Assembly (NCBI GenBank): GCA_032718475.1
Contig: JAUCBJ010003239.1
Location: 1-64,000, forward strand
Origin: Nemertoderma westbladi
Taxonomy: Eukaryota > Xenacoelomorpha > Nemertodermatida > Nemertodermatidae
Reading direction: 5' to 3'
Length of the DNA stretch: 64,000 nucleotides
Made by a program: the position numbers and the translations under genes. Shown here in pieces: positions 10,467 through 20,814 of this stretch. Every line of letters begins with the position of its first letter. Within the stretch, counting starts at the first letter, position 1. The notes beneath the pieces are model-generated. The model searched no databases. It worked only from the letters and a program-made list of their open reading frames with translations, and was not told the origin of the DNA.

Positions 10467-13400
10467 TCCCACCTACCTTCCCATTAATCTTCCCACATTC
10501 CCATCCACATTCCCATCGACCTTCCCACATTCCCATCTTCCTACATTCCCTCCGACTTTCCCACTTTCCCATCTTCCTACATTCCCACACCTTCCCATTA
10601 ATCTTCCCACATTCCCATCCACCTTCCCACTCCCATTCTCCACTGCAACCTTCCCACACTCCCATCTCTCCTACATTCCCACTGACCTTCCCACATTCCC
10701 ATCTTCCTACATTCCCACCCACCTTCCCATCAATCTCCACACATTCCCATCCACCTTCCCACATTCCCATCTTCCTACATTCCCACCCACCTTCCCATAT
10801 TCCTTCATTCCCATCCACCTTACCACTTTCCCATTCCACCTTACCACTTTCCCCTCCACTTTCCCATATCTCCCACATTCCCATCCACCTTTCCACATTC
10901 CCATCCACCTTTCCACATTTCAATCTTCCCACATTCACATCTCTCCTACATTCCCACCCCCTTCCAACCTTCCCACATTCCCATATCTCCTGCATTCCCA
11001 CCCACCTTCCATCATTCCCATCTTCCTACATTCCCACCCACCTTCACACATTTCCATATTCCGACATTCCCACCTTCCCACATTCCCACCGAACTTCCCA
11101 TTAATCTTCCCACATTCCCATCCACCTTCCCAAATTCCAACCTACCTTCCCACATTCCCATCTTCCTACATTCCCACCGACGTTCCCACATTCCCCTCTT
11201 CCTACATTCCCACCTACCTTCCCATTAATCTTCCTACATTTCCACCCACCTTCCCATCAATCTCCACACATTCCCATCCACCTTCCCAAATTATGATCTT
11301 CCTACATTCCCACCCACCTTCCCATATTCCTTCATTCACATCCACCTTACCACTTTCCCATCCACCTTACCACTTTCCCCTCCACTTTCCCATATTCCCA
11401 CATTCCCATCCACCTTTCCACATTCCCATCCACCTTTCCACATTTCAATCTTCCCACATTCACATCTTCCTACATTTCCACCCCCTTCCAACCTTCCCAC
11501 ATTCCCATATTCCTGCATTCCCACCCACCTTCCCTCATTCCCATCTTCCTACATTCCCACCCACCTTCACACATTTCCATATTCCGACATTCCCACCTTC
11601 CCACATTCCCACCGAACTTCCCATTAATCTTCCCACATTCCCATCCACCTTCCCAAATTCCAACCTACCTTCCCACATTCCCATCTTCCTACATTCCCAC
11701 CGACGTTCCCACATTCCCATCTTCCTACATTCCCACCGATGTTCCCACATTCCCATCTTCCTACATTCCTACCCACCTTCCCATTAATCTTTCCACATGG
11801 GGTACCATCCACCTTCCCACATTACCATCTTCCTACTTTCGCACCCACCTTACCACATTCCCATCTTCCTACATTCCCACCCACCTTCCCATTAATCTTC
11901 CCACATTCCCATCCACCTTCCCACATTCCCACCGACATTCCCACATTCCCATCTTCCTACATTCCCACCCACCTTCCCATTAATCTTCCCACATTACCGT
12001 CCACATTCCCACATTCCCCTTTTCCTACCTTCGCACCAACCTTAGCACATTCCCATCTTCCTACATTCCCACCCACCTTCCCATTAATCTTCCTACATTC
12101 CCATCGAAATTCCCACATTCCCATCTTCCTACATTCCCACCCACATTCCCATTAATCTTCCCACATTCCATTCACCTTCCCACATTCCAATCGTCCTACA
12201 TTCCCAGTCACACCCACCTTCCCACATTAACATTTTCCTACATTCCCACCCACCTTCCCATATTCCTACATTCCCACCCATCTTCCCTCATTCCCATCCA
12301 AATCCACATTCACAAGCCCACCGACCTTCTCATAATCTTCCTACATTCCCACCAACCTCTCCACATTCCCACCGACCTTTCCACATTCCCATCTTCCTAC
12401 ATTCTCACCGACCTTCCCACATTCCCATTTTCCTACATTCCCAACCACCTTCCTACATTCCCACCCATCTTCCCACATTCCCATCCACTTTCCCACATTC
12501 CCATCGTCGTACATTCCCACCCTCCTTCCCATATTCCCACATTCCCATCCACCTTACCACATTCCCATCGACCTTCCCATATTCCCATCTTCCTACATTC
12601 CATCCACCTTCCCACATTCCCACCCAACTTCCTACATTCCCATCCATCAACCCACATTCCCATCCACCTTCCCACATTCCGATCTTCATACATTTAACCC
12701 ACATTCCCATATTCCCATCTTCCCACATTCCCTTCCACCTTACCACATACCCATCTTCTTACATTCCCATTCACCTCACCACATTCCCATCCACCTTCCA
12801 CATTCCCATCTTCCTACATTCTCACCTACTTCCCACATTCCCATCTTCCTACATTCCTACCTACCCACCTTCCCATATTCCCATCCACATTCCTTAATTC
12901 CTATCTTACTGCATTCCCACCCACCTTCCCGCATTCCCATCTTCCTACATTCCCATCGACCTTCCCATATTCCCATCCACATTACCACATTCCCACCCTC
13001 CTTCCCACATTCCCATCCACCTTCCCACATTTACATCTTTCTACATTCCCACCACCTTCCCATATTCACATCTTCCTACATTCCCACCCACCTTCCCATA
13101 TTCCCACATTTCCATCCACCTTACCACTTTCCCAACCACCTTCCCATATTCCCACACAAAAACCCATCCACGTTACCACATTCCCATCTTCCTACATTCC
13201 CACCTTTCCCACCCTCCTTCCCACATTCCCATCCACCTTTCCACATTCCCATCCACCTTCCCACATTCCCATCTTCCTACATTCCCACCTACCTTCCCTT
13301 ATTCCCATCTTCCCACATTTTCATCCAAGTGACCACTTTCCCATCCACCATCCCATTTCCCACCCTCCTTCCCACATTCCCATCCGCCTTTCCACATTCA

Positions 13401-13590
13401 CATCTTCCTACAGTCCCACCTTCCTACATTCACATCTTCCTATATTTCCCACCCACATTGCCACATTCCCATCTTCCCACATTCCCAACACCTTACCACT
13501 TTCCCATTAACCTTCGCATATTCCCACATTCCCACCCTCCTTCCCACCCACTTTCCCACATTCACATCTCCCAACATTCCCACCCACACA
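10467..13590 (+). repeat. G-poor pyrimidine-rich minisatellite, array 2 (3.1 kb)
   Basis: Same CATTCCCA/CTTCC blocks as array 1, with about three times the length. A higher-order duplication with a period near 525 bases is visible. About 10,723-11,240 and 11,249-11,770 share ordered variants such as CAATCTCCACACATTCCC, CCTTACCACTTTCCCCTCC and CATTTCCATATTCCGACATT. About 12,330-12,720 matches the right end of array 1, so the extra length arose inside the array and by extension past that point. Confidence 0.95.
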
Positions 13591-15322
13591 TAATACTTAG
13601 CAAGGACAGCTCTATTAGTAAACTTAGCAATACTCCAGTTTAGATTAGGCATACATGTACCGGTTCTGTCTGACAGTGTGAATTTAAAAATGTTTCAGTT
13701 CAAAATTAATAACTCACAATATACCTTACATTCTGCAGAACAGTACACCATATTGCAGGTAGGCCTACCTGTTACATGAATACCGGTTCCGTGAAGAGTA
13801 CTACTGTATGAATTAACAGTACCACAACACCAACACGTATTTGCTGTTAGATTAGCTGTCAGGTCTTGTATGTAATGTGGTATAAATTTTACGGCTGCAG
13901 AGGACGATGTGCTCTTCGCGCAGCACGTGAAAAAAACTGTATTTTCTAGAAAATACTTAACTTAATTTGACTAGGCCTACTGTCTGACTGTCAGTACCGC
14001 CCTGCCAGTACCAGACAACCGCACTCCCGTTACCTACTGTTCAATTGTACCGGCGGCACTGGGGGAGGAGAGGAAGAATGACAGATTAAGTGCCTGAAAC
14101 GATTAGCAGACATTTCGCGGATGTCATCCTGTCATCTGCAGCCGTCTTTCAGTGGTGAATAAGACACGATCTCGGTCCGTAAACACCCCCAACATGTTGT
14201 CGTTGCTCGATGGTAATGAAGCGGGATGACGCGAACGAGAAAGTAAAATTGCAATTGTTCCCTTATAGCCTAGGTTTAGTTGGAATTGTGGCCCATACTT
14301 CATTCAGTACTTGTTGCATGTATTACTTATAATTTTTAGTTAATTTCTTACTTTTTAAATAATATAACCTTACATTGTAATTATGTTGTGAATTAATTTG
14401 CAGTAATTTGTTGTGACGTTTTATACAGTAGTCCTACTAAGTATTATTCATGTTATTAATAATTAATAAATTTTTAATAATATTTTTTTTAGTTAGCTAT
14501 GTACCTAATTTATAAGTATAGGCCTAAGTAATTTTTAATTAATCGATCATTTTTTAGTAAGTTTTTTTTAAGTCAAATTATTATTAAGGAATTATTAGAT
14601 TATTGATTATTATATTACTGTAACTGTATTACAGTGCATATTTTTAGGAATTGTGGCATTTTTGTACAATAATAAATTAATTTGGAGTTTGTCAGTTTGT
14701 GGCATTTATTAATAGTTAATTAGCGACTTTTAGAGTAGCCGTAACTCGACGACACCACAGTAGTACTATGAATAGACGATGCCACAACACTTACTGTATT
14801 GGTGTTACTACGTAGTTAAATACACTACGAAAATCTATTTGCAATAACATTTTAGATAAATTAGATACCAGTAGGCCTACTCTGGCACCTACAAGGCCTC
14901 GGTACCAGTAGTGTGATCTTGGCGACGTTTGTGTATTATTGTTGAAGCATTTTTGCTACTTTAATTTGGAATAATTATTACAAACTCTTCCCACTATTTT
15001 TTTTACTAGTGAAATGTTGTTGTTAGATGTAAAGATGATAAATTAATTCCTGGAATGGCATTTTAACGAGAAAATTCGTAAATTGTGATATTAATTATGA
15101 GCGATGTTTTATTTCTTGAACGAAAAAATATAAAATTTTTATTTAAAACATTTTAATTTTTATATTTTTAAGTAAACTCCGGCTCCCGCTCTGGTTCCGG
15201 CCAAATTCCAACTCCTATTAGGCTATTTATACCAGTAGGCCTACAGTATAGCATATATTTTATAACTACTTAATTCTGATACTTTTGTACTTGAAGATTA
15301 ATTAATTAACTCAGATAAAACA
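13591..15322. other. Non-coding region upstream of the intact WD40-CARD gene
   Basis: Aligns with 1,640-3,849 of the left copy apart from the segment missing here. A TATA-like GCATATATTTTATAAC lies near 15,250, about 70 bases before the start codon; this is weak evidence for a core promoter in such AT-rich DNA. Confidence 0.55.
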
Positions 15323-16708
15323 ATGGAAGCTGCGCCATCGAATCGAAAAGGTGAAGATAATATATTACTGAGTGTCCTCCAACATTTCCCGGATGGAGAC
15401 AAGTTCCTGTACGCCGGTACCGAGGGCGTCGTTGTTTGCGATGCAACGAACCTCGGTGTTATCGGGCGGTACAAAGATGAGGATAAGAGACGAATATTCC
15501 GATGCGCTATATCAAGTGATGCCAAGAGAGTCGCGGGAACTGTCGATAGTCGGGACGGTGGGGGCGTAAATGTTTGGGATACGGAGAGTCGTGAGCTGTT
15601 GTTCCACGTCGCTCACAATGAACTCCGTATAAACTCGGAGTCTACAGAAACAGATCGGTGGGCACTCACCTTCTCCCCATCGGACCCCAACGTGCTCTCC
15701 ACATGTTGTAATGATGGAACTTTATCCATCATTACAATAAATCCTTCCGGTACCGCAACAGGTAATTTATTTACTCATAAAACTTGGGCGGCTCACAGTG
15801 ACTGGGTAACCGACATTGTATTCTATACAGATGGTTCGCAGGTAGTTAGCGGTTCCTGGGATGGGACCGCTAAACTCTGGGACCTCAAAGGGAACCTAAT
15901 AAAGGTTCTTATGGGAGGGGAGAGGGAAGTCTGGTCGGTAGCGTTTAATACAGATGGTACTAAACTGTTAATAGGCGGTATCGGGTTCACTAAATGTATT
16001 TCCTTTATAACCGGTGAGGAATTATGGGAACAGAGTGTAGTAGGGTGGTGGTCGGAGGCTAAATGGGAACCTCGGGGAGGGAGGGTTGCTGTGCGGAGCG
16101 GGTTTATATATGATTCATCGTATGTAAGGATATTAGATGGAGGTGGGAGGGTAATAAAGAGGTTTGTGAATCGGCCGGGTGGGGAGGCGAACTGGTTCCA
16201 ATCTATTAACTTCCACCCAGAAGGGAATTACCTACTGATTGGTTATAGAAAGGGAACTATTATTAAAATTAATATAAACCAAACCGATCAGATAGAACAT
16301 ATTAATGTAGGAGAAGTTAGTGAGAAAATAAAAGGGGCGAAAAAATGGGAAGAAATAGGGAAATACGTTGGGAAGGTGGGTCCGTTAGGGGAAGAGATAC
16401 AGACGGTAGTTAAGGGAATTATTGATGAAACAGTTAGAAATAAACTCACAGGGGGACAATACGAATTGGCTACTAAATTAGAATCAGAAGTTCTACTAAT
16501 TTATCTATTAAGTAGATTTGTTATCACTGGGGATCAGATAGAAATAATTAAATCACTTCCAGGTAGTATCGCACAAAATAATAAACTTATTGAATTCATT
16601 AAGAAACGGACCTACAAAGACTTTCTTACATTCTGTGACGGACTTAGGGAAACTAACCAAAAACACTTAGCTGAAATTATTGAAATAAAACCGCCTCTTC
16701 CTAAATAA
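15323..16708 (+). CDS. WD40 beta-propeller protein with a C-terminal CARD
   Basis: A single-exon ORF of 461 residues starts at ATG in an AAAACA context and ends at TAA. Seven WD40-type blades fill residues 20-320; the clearest are GGVNVWDTES (80-89) and SGSWDGTAKLWDLKG (176-190). A hydrophilic helical linker follows (about 320-370). Residues 370-455 look like a caspase recruitment domain: LLSRFVITGDQIEIIKSLPG near 395-414 and LRETNQKHLAEII at 441-453 match the family's helix 2-3 and helix 5-6 patterns. There is no signal peptide or membrane segment, so it is probably cytosolic. CARDs bind other CARDs in caspase-activating and innate-immune complexes. Apaf-1 has the order CARD, NB-ARC, WD40; here the NB-ARC ATPase is absent and the order is reversed. 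Partner and pathway are inferences. Absence of introns is notable, but shared flanks in the duplicate argue against a fresh retrocopy. Confidence 0.85.
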   Translation: MEAAPSNRKGEDNILLSVLQHFPDGDKFLYAGTEGVVVCDATNLGVIGRYKDEDKRRIFRCAISSDAKRVAGTVDSRDGGGVNVWDTESRELLFHVAHNELRINSESTETDRWALTFSPSDPNVLSTCCNDGTLSIITINPSGTATGNLFTHKTWAAHSDWVTDIVFYTDGSQVVSGSWDGTAKLWDLKGNLIKVLMGGEREVWSVAFNTDGTKLLIGGIGFTKCISFITGEELWEQSVVGWWSEAKWEPRGGRVAVRSGFIYDSSYVRILDGGGRVIKRFVNRPGGEANWFQSINFHPEGNYLLIGYRKGTIIKININQTDQIEHINVGEVSEKIKGAKKWEEIGKYVGKVGPLGEEIQTVVKGIIDETVRNKLTGGQYELATKLESEVLLIYLLSRFVITGDQIEIIKSLPGSIAQNNKLIEFIKKRTYKDFLTFCDGLRETNQKHLAEIIEIKPPLPK

Positions 16709-16726
16709 ACAAGTGAAATTAATTGA

Positions 16727-16732
16727 AATAAA
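16727..16732 (+). promoter_or_regulatory. Putative polyadenylation signal of the WD40-CARD gene
   Basis: AATAAA 19 bases after the stop codon. A second AATAAA overlaps the stop (16,704-16,709). In AT-rich DNA such hexamers are common, so this is a candidate only. Confidence 0.4.
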
Positions 16733-17724
16733 GTTATAGGATGAAAAAAAGTATTGGAAAGAGGAACTTTTAATCTTTAGTTAAACTCACCGAATTTAAA
16801 CTCTTTAGTTTGGGAAAATATAAATAAAGTTAAAAATTAAACGTTACGATTTATGGAAATACATTTAGTGCTGTATTATTAATTAGTTAATTAATAATTA
16901 GTCTACCATCCATTGTTGTGTGTTTGTTACATATATTGTGTTGTTACATATAGTTTCTGAATCTTTGAATTATATTATTTAATTATCTTTTACAAATAGA
17001 ATTACTTTTCTGTTTTATGAATCATTTCGTCTTAGAGATGAAACAGACAGGGGGGATTCGAGGCAATAAAAATACATCCCTCTCCAGGGGAAAATCTACA
17101 CAAATAACAGCTGATTACTCCCACAAATACAACTGTAATTTGTTCTATTGTTTATTGTTTTGGTTATAATAACGTGCCTCAGTAACCTGCTCCTGTAGGT
17201 GTCTCACCCCCTGTCTCAGCGAGAAAACATTGTCTATTAAATAATTAACTTTATTGTTAAACGATAATAGATTCTTTGGTTAAAAAGATTTATTAATATA
17301 TAATATACGTAAAGACCCTATTGGTAATATAGTTATAAAATATATAGCCTTAGTAATTAATCTTGGTAATTTGGTTGAAATTAAAATTAATATTTTGACA
17401 GACAAACTGTTCGGTAAATTATATTTTATAATTGTAGATTGGTTGGTTACCTGGGAACAGCTGTGCAGATTTACTAAACTGTTTAAGAGTCTAATTATTT
17501 TGTGCTTTTTGTATTTATTATATATCTGGATTTTAAATAATTCGAGTTAATTTAAATATGTCGGTTTGATCTGTTTCTAATAGGATTATTATATTTTATT
17601 TATAATATAAACCACATTAAATATTAATTAATTTATATTAATTACTTTTGATAATCATTAAATAAACTTCGTGACTTTATATACTTTTCTAGAAACAGTT
17701 AAATGTTCCCAAAATATCTATAAT
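16733..17724. other. AT-rich 3' flank of the WD40-CARD gene
   Basis: Matches 5,250-6,245. One degenerate 68-bp-family unit is at about 17,150-17,200. No ORF is supported. Confidence 0.65.
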
Positions 17725-18130
17725 CGGCGTGCTGCATTGCAGCTGCATTAAGAATGCTATGCCGCAGGTCGACAATATTGCAGCGGCACAATTCTCCATC
17801 ACGATGTCTTTCACGAGATTATCCACAAATAAAAAACCTAGTCTTCTTAACGAGTCATCGCAAGAAAGTCATTTGGGCTGTCCAACAGACTTATTGCTTA
17901 TTCTCTACATGAGGCCGTCAATGCATAAGTTTGTGTGTAGGCTGGTCCTCACGGCCAGAGCTGTAATATCCTGTAGAGTGGACCTAATTTTAGGAAGCCA
18001 AATGACGTCACTCCCCAAAACAATGCCCATATATTTATGTAATATATGGAAGCAAAGAATCTATCGATATGGGTACAACATTGGTTCTGCAGTGTAATAC
18101 TAATGCACATACATGGCAAAGACGCTCACT
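17725..18130 (-). mobile_element. Decayed RTE-like LINE 3' fragment (right duplicate)
   Basis: Counterpart of 6,249-6,650, with the same landmarks and different point changes. It is non-coding. Confidence 0.8.
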
Positions 18131-18780
18131 TGGTGGCGTACGACACCATCTCACATTTTCGCTTCGTAAATTATGTGAGAATGTAGGAAATCTTGTGACT
18201 TGTAAAGACTTTCTTATTATAATCTGTACATATAAATTATAATTATTATAATCAACCTATCTGAGGATTTAATAATGTCCGGTAGAATTTAATAAATTGT
18301 CTCCTTTTTTTAAACCTTTAATTTTCACTCCATAGGCTTACTGTAATTGTCCTGAGGGGCGTATTTACAAACCCCATACCGTCTCGGCACTGACAATGTA
18401 ATTCAACCTGAATTAAGAACCAATCAGAGATCAGCAGCTGTGATAAGGAACTCAGTGCTGAGACCATATCTATTAATTCATCTGGACTTTTTACGCCACC
18501 GACGCCCTGTGACCAGCATTGGCTAGCATTTTTAAACTATAATTCAAAATTTGCTGCTTCTTGCAGTTATTAACAGAAGAAAGGAACATAAAATACCGTC
18601 GTTTCTAGGCACATTCCTTGGGGTCATGTAGACCAGCAAAGAGAGACTACCACCTCACAATAGTGCAGGAAATGAGATTACACCCCAAAAAAATTAAAAG
18701 AATATTATCGACCTACCAGAGCCAAATTTGACCAACTGAAATATAAATACTAAATGAGATAGTACAAGCAACAAATCCTA
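18131..18780. other. Right end of the duplication and a unique spacer
   Basis: The duplication ends near 18,415. After that I recognise nothing until the repeat block at 18,781. Confidence 0.6.
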
Positions 18781-18883
18781 CAATGTGGGGCGAGCCACGA
18801 AGTTGGCGGAGCCTTAGCGAATTGACACTGTTAGGGGGTGGGTCAATTTATGCAAATAGTTGTCGTCGTCGTCGTCGTTGTCG

Positions 18884-18915
<32 letters not shown>

Positions 18916-19840
18916 GTCGTCGTCGTCGTCGTTACGATTTTGACATGCTAATAACTTTGTCGATTTAAAGCTGCCAAGTTGAAAATTTGTAGGTATCAAT
19001 ATGAGCTAAAGTTGAGATTTTTGAGAGACTTTCAGACACCATCAGTGCAATGGTCTCCCGCTAGAGGGCCACATGTCTAAACATTAAATGCCCTCCCATT
19101 TCTTTGCTTTTAATCCGTTTAAGCTGAAACTTGGCAGATATGTATTAGACCATTAGCTGTGACTTTCAAATGAGGCGAATCCATCTGCAGTTCTCCAGTC
19201 TGCCGCTAGAGGGCCAAAGGTCTGAAAGTGAAATCGTTGTCGTCGTTACGATTTTGACATGCTAATAACTTTGTCGGATTTAAAGCTGCCAAGTTGAAAA
19301 TTTGTAGGTATCAATATGAGCTAAAGTTGAGACGTTTGAGAGACTTTCAGACACCATCAGAGCAATAGTCTCCTGCTAGAGGGCCACATGTCTAAACGTT
19401 AAATGTCCTCCCATTTCTTTGCTTTTAATCCATTTATGCTGAAATTTGGCAGATATGTACTAGACCATTAGCTGTGACTTTGAAAGAAGGAATTGAATTG
19501 AATTGAATTGAAGGCTAATCCGTGTGCAGTTCTTCAGTCTGCCGCTAGAGGGCGAAATGTTTGAAAGTGAAATCTTTCTCCCATCTCGTTATTTATGATC
19601 CGTTCAAGCTGAAACGTAGCAGATATGTAGTAGAAGTCGGCCTGAGTCTTTGGTGGGCAGTAAACGGTCTGGAGTCCTCCAGTCTGCCGCTAGAGGGCGA
19701 AATGTATAACTGTCCCCAATTCCTTGATATTAATTTATTTAAAGTGAATATTGGCATATGTACTAGAGCACATGCTGCGTCTTTCTGAGGAAGGTGGTCG
19801 ATCTGCATTTCTCCAGTCTGCCGCTAGAGGTAAGCGGAAA
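18781..19840 (+). repeat. Repeat block with a GTC microsatellite and six CTCF-like motifs
   Basis: The block starts with GTGGGGCGAGCCAC, itself a small GTGG/CCAC inverted repeat. Two copies of a sub-repeat of about 310 bases follow, with GCTGCCAAGTTGAAAATTTG, GAGAGACTTTCAGACACC and CTTTGCTTTTAATCC, then two shorter related units. Each unit ends with a CCGCTAGAGGGC-type motif: 19,058-19,069, 19,203-19,214, 19,373-19,384, 19,542-19,553, 19,687-19,698 and a partial one at 19,821-19,830. Spacing is 134-170 bases. A diverged inverted copy is at 7,760-8,150, so the block is probably a mobile or dispersed satellite unit. No ORF is supported. Confidence 0.8.
18862..18930 (+). repeat. (GTC)n microsatellite
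   Basis: About 23 GTC/GTT triplets, mainly GTC, with GTT interruptions. It lies where the inverted copy at 7,760-8,150 has only a few triplets, so it has expanded within this block. Confidence 0.95.
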
Positions 19841-20810
19841 TTCAAGACGCTGGTCACACTACTAAACGCATTATTTCAACATTCTCAAATATACGCTCCA
19901 TAAATATTTCACGTTACTATTTTATTGATAATCAAGATATAAACCCAGTAAGCAACCGAGGGTGGACTCTCTATAGCCGAGGGGCACTTGTATAATAACT
20001 AATAATCACGAACCCCCTCCTCTTATAATATATAACTCTGTAGTAGTCAGTAGCAGTAGTAGTAATAGTAGTAGTAGTATAAGTAGTAAGTAAAGGAGAT
20101 CGGTTTAAACCAAAGTGATAAAGTAACATTATTATATAACATAATCATATAGACAAATTAGAATAAGATACAGATTCATAATTATTTTATCAAACTCATG
20201 TACTACTTACTTCAATGTACCAATTGTAATAATAATTAAACATATTATTCCGATTAATCTGCGTTTGGCCCTATAAGATATTATACTGAAGTGTTTTATA
20301 TCAATATATCCATGCGAGTAAACAAGAAGTGAAGTAAATGTTTATTATTATAGTTTTAGAAATTGAATGATATACCCAAGATAGTGAAATAGATAATATA
20401 CAAGAAATTGCCATTTGATCAGATGTATCAAAGCGGCGTCTTTAGTATAATACCGTAATAGTATCAATTAACTCTGTTATACAATGTAAATGTACTAAAT
20501 CTATTTATAAATATATTATGAGCCCTACATTGTATATTTCTCCTACAGGTAAACAATGTAGTATGTTAAAACTTGATATAATTTGGTATAATGTATAACA
20601 TATTACAAATAAGACTGAGGCAGCTAAACTATATTGCAAAGAAATCAAATATCCTAAAGTAATATACTAGACCCTCCCTCCACCCTATAAATAGTGTTCA
20701 CCACCTACCCCACCCACCGCCCTTATTACTTCATAATAATGAAAGATAGTACTGGCGCTCCGGTCACTCCGTTCCCTCCGCTGGGGGGGTTAAGTTGTAG
20801 GTTTTGAAAC
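19841..20810. other. AT-rich spacer with a (TAG)n microsatellite
   Basis: An impure TAG/CAG-type microsatellite lies at about 20,041-20,095. Otherwise nothing recognisable. Confidence 0.6.
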
Positions 20811-20814
20811 TATG

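Larger units (their letters stand above)
10342..18415 (+). repeat. Right copy of the segmental duplication carrying the intact WD40-CARD gene
   Basis: Direct-orientation partner of about 125-6,880. It begins at GTTTTAAACAGTTTTATATT and last aligns near ACAATGTAATTCAACCTGAAT. It has the longer minisatellite and the intact gene. A deletion relative to the left copy lies at about 13,860. Confidence 0.9.

Noticed and set aside
10459-13652. ORFs up to 180 codons in minisatellite array 2
   Set aside because: Same reason: stop-poor composition of a G-less strand, with no non-repeat protein sequence.
18783-18999. Poly-Arg and poly-Asp ORFs over the GTC microsatellite
   Set aside because: Simple-sequence translation only.
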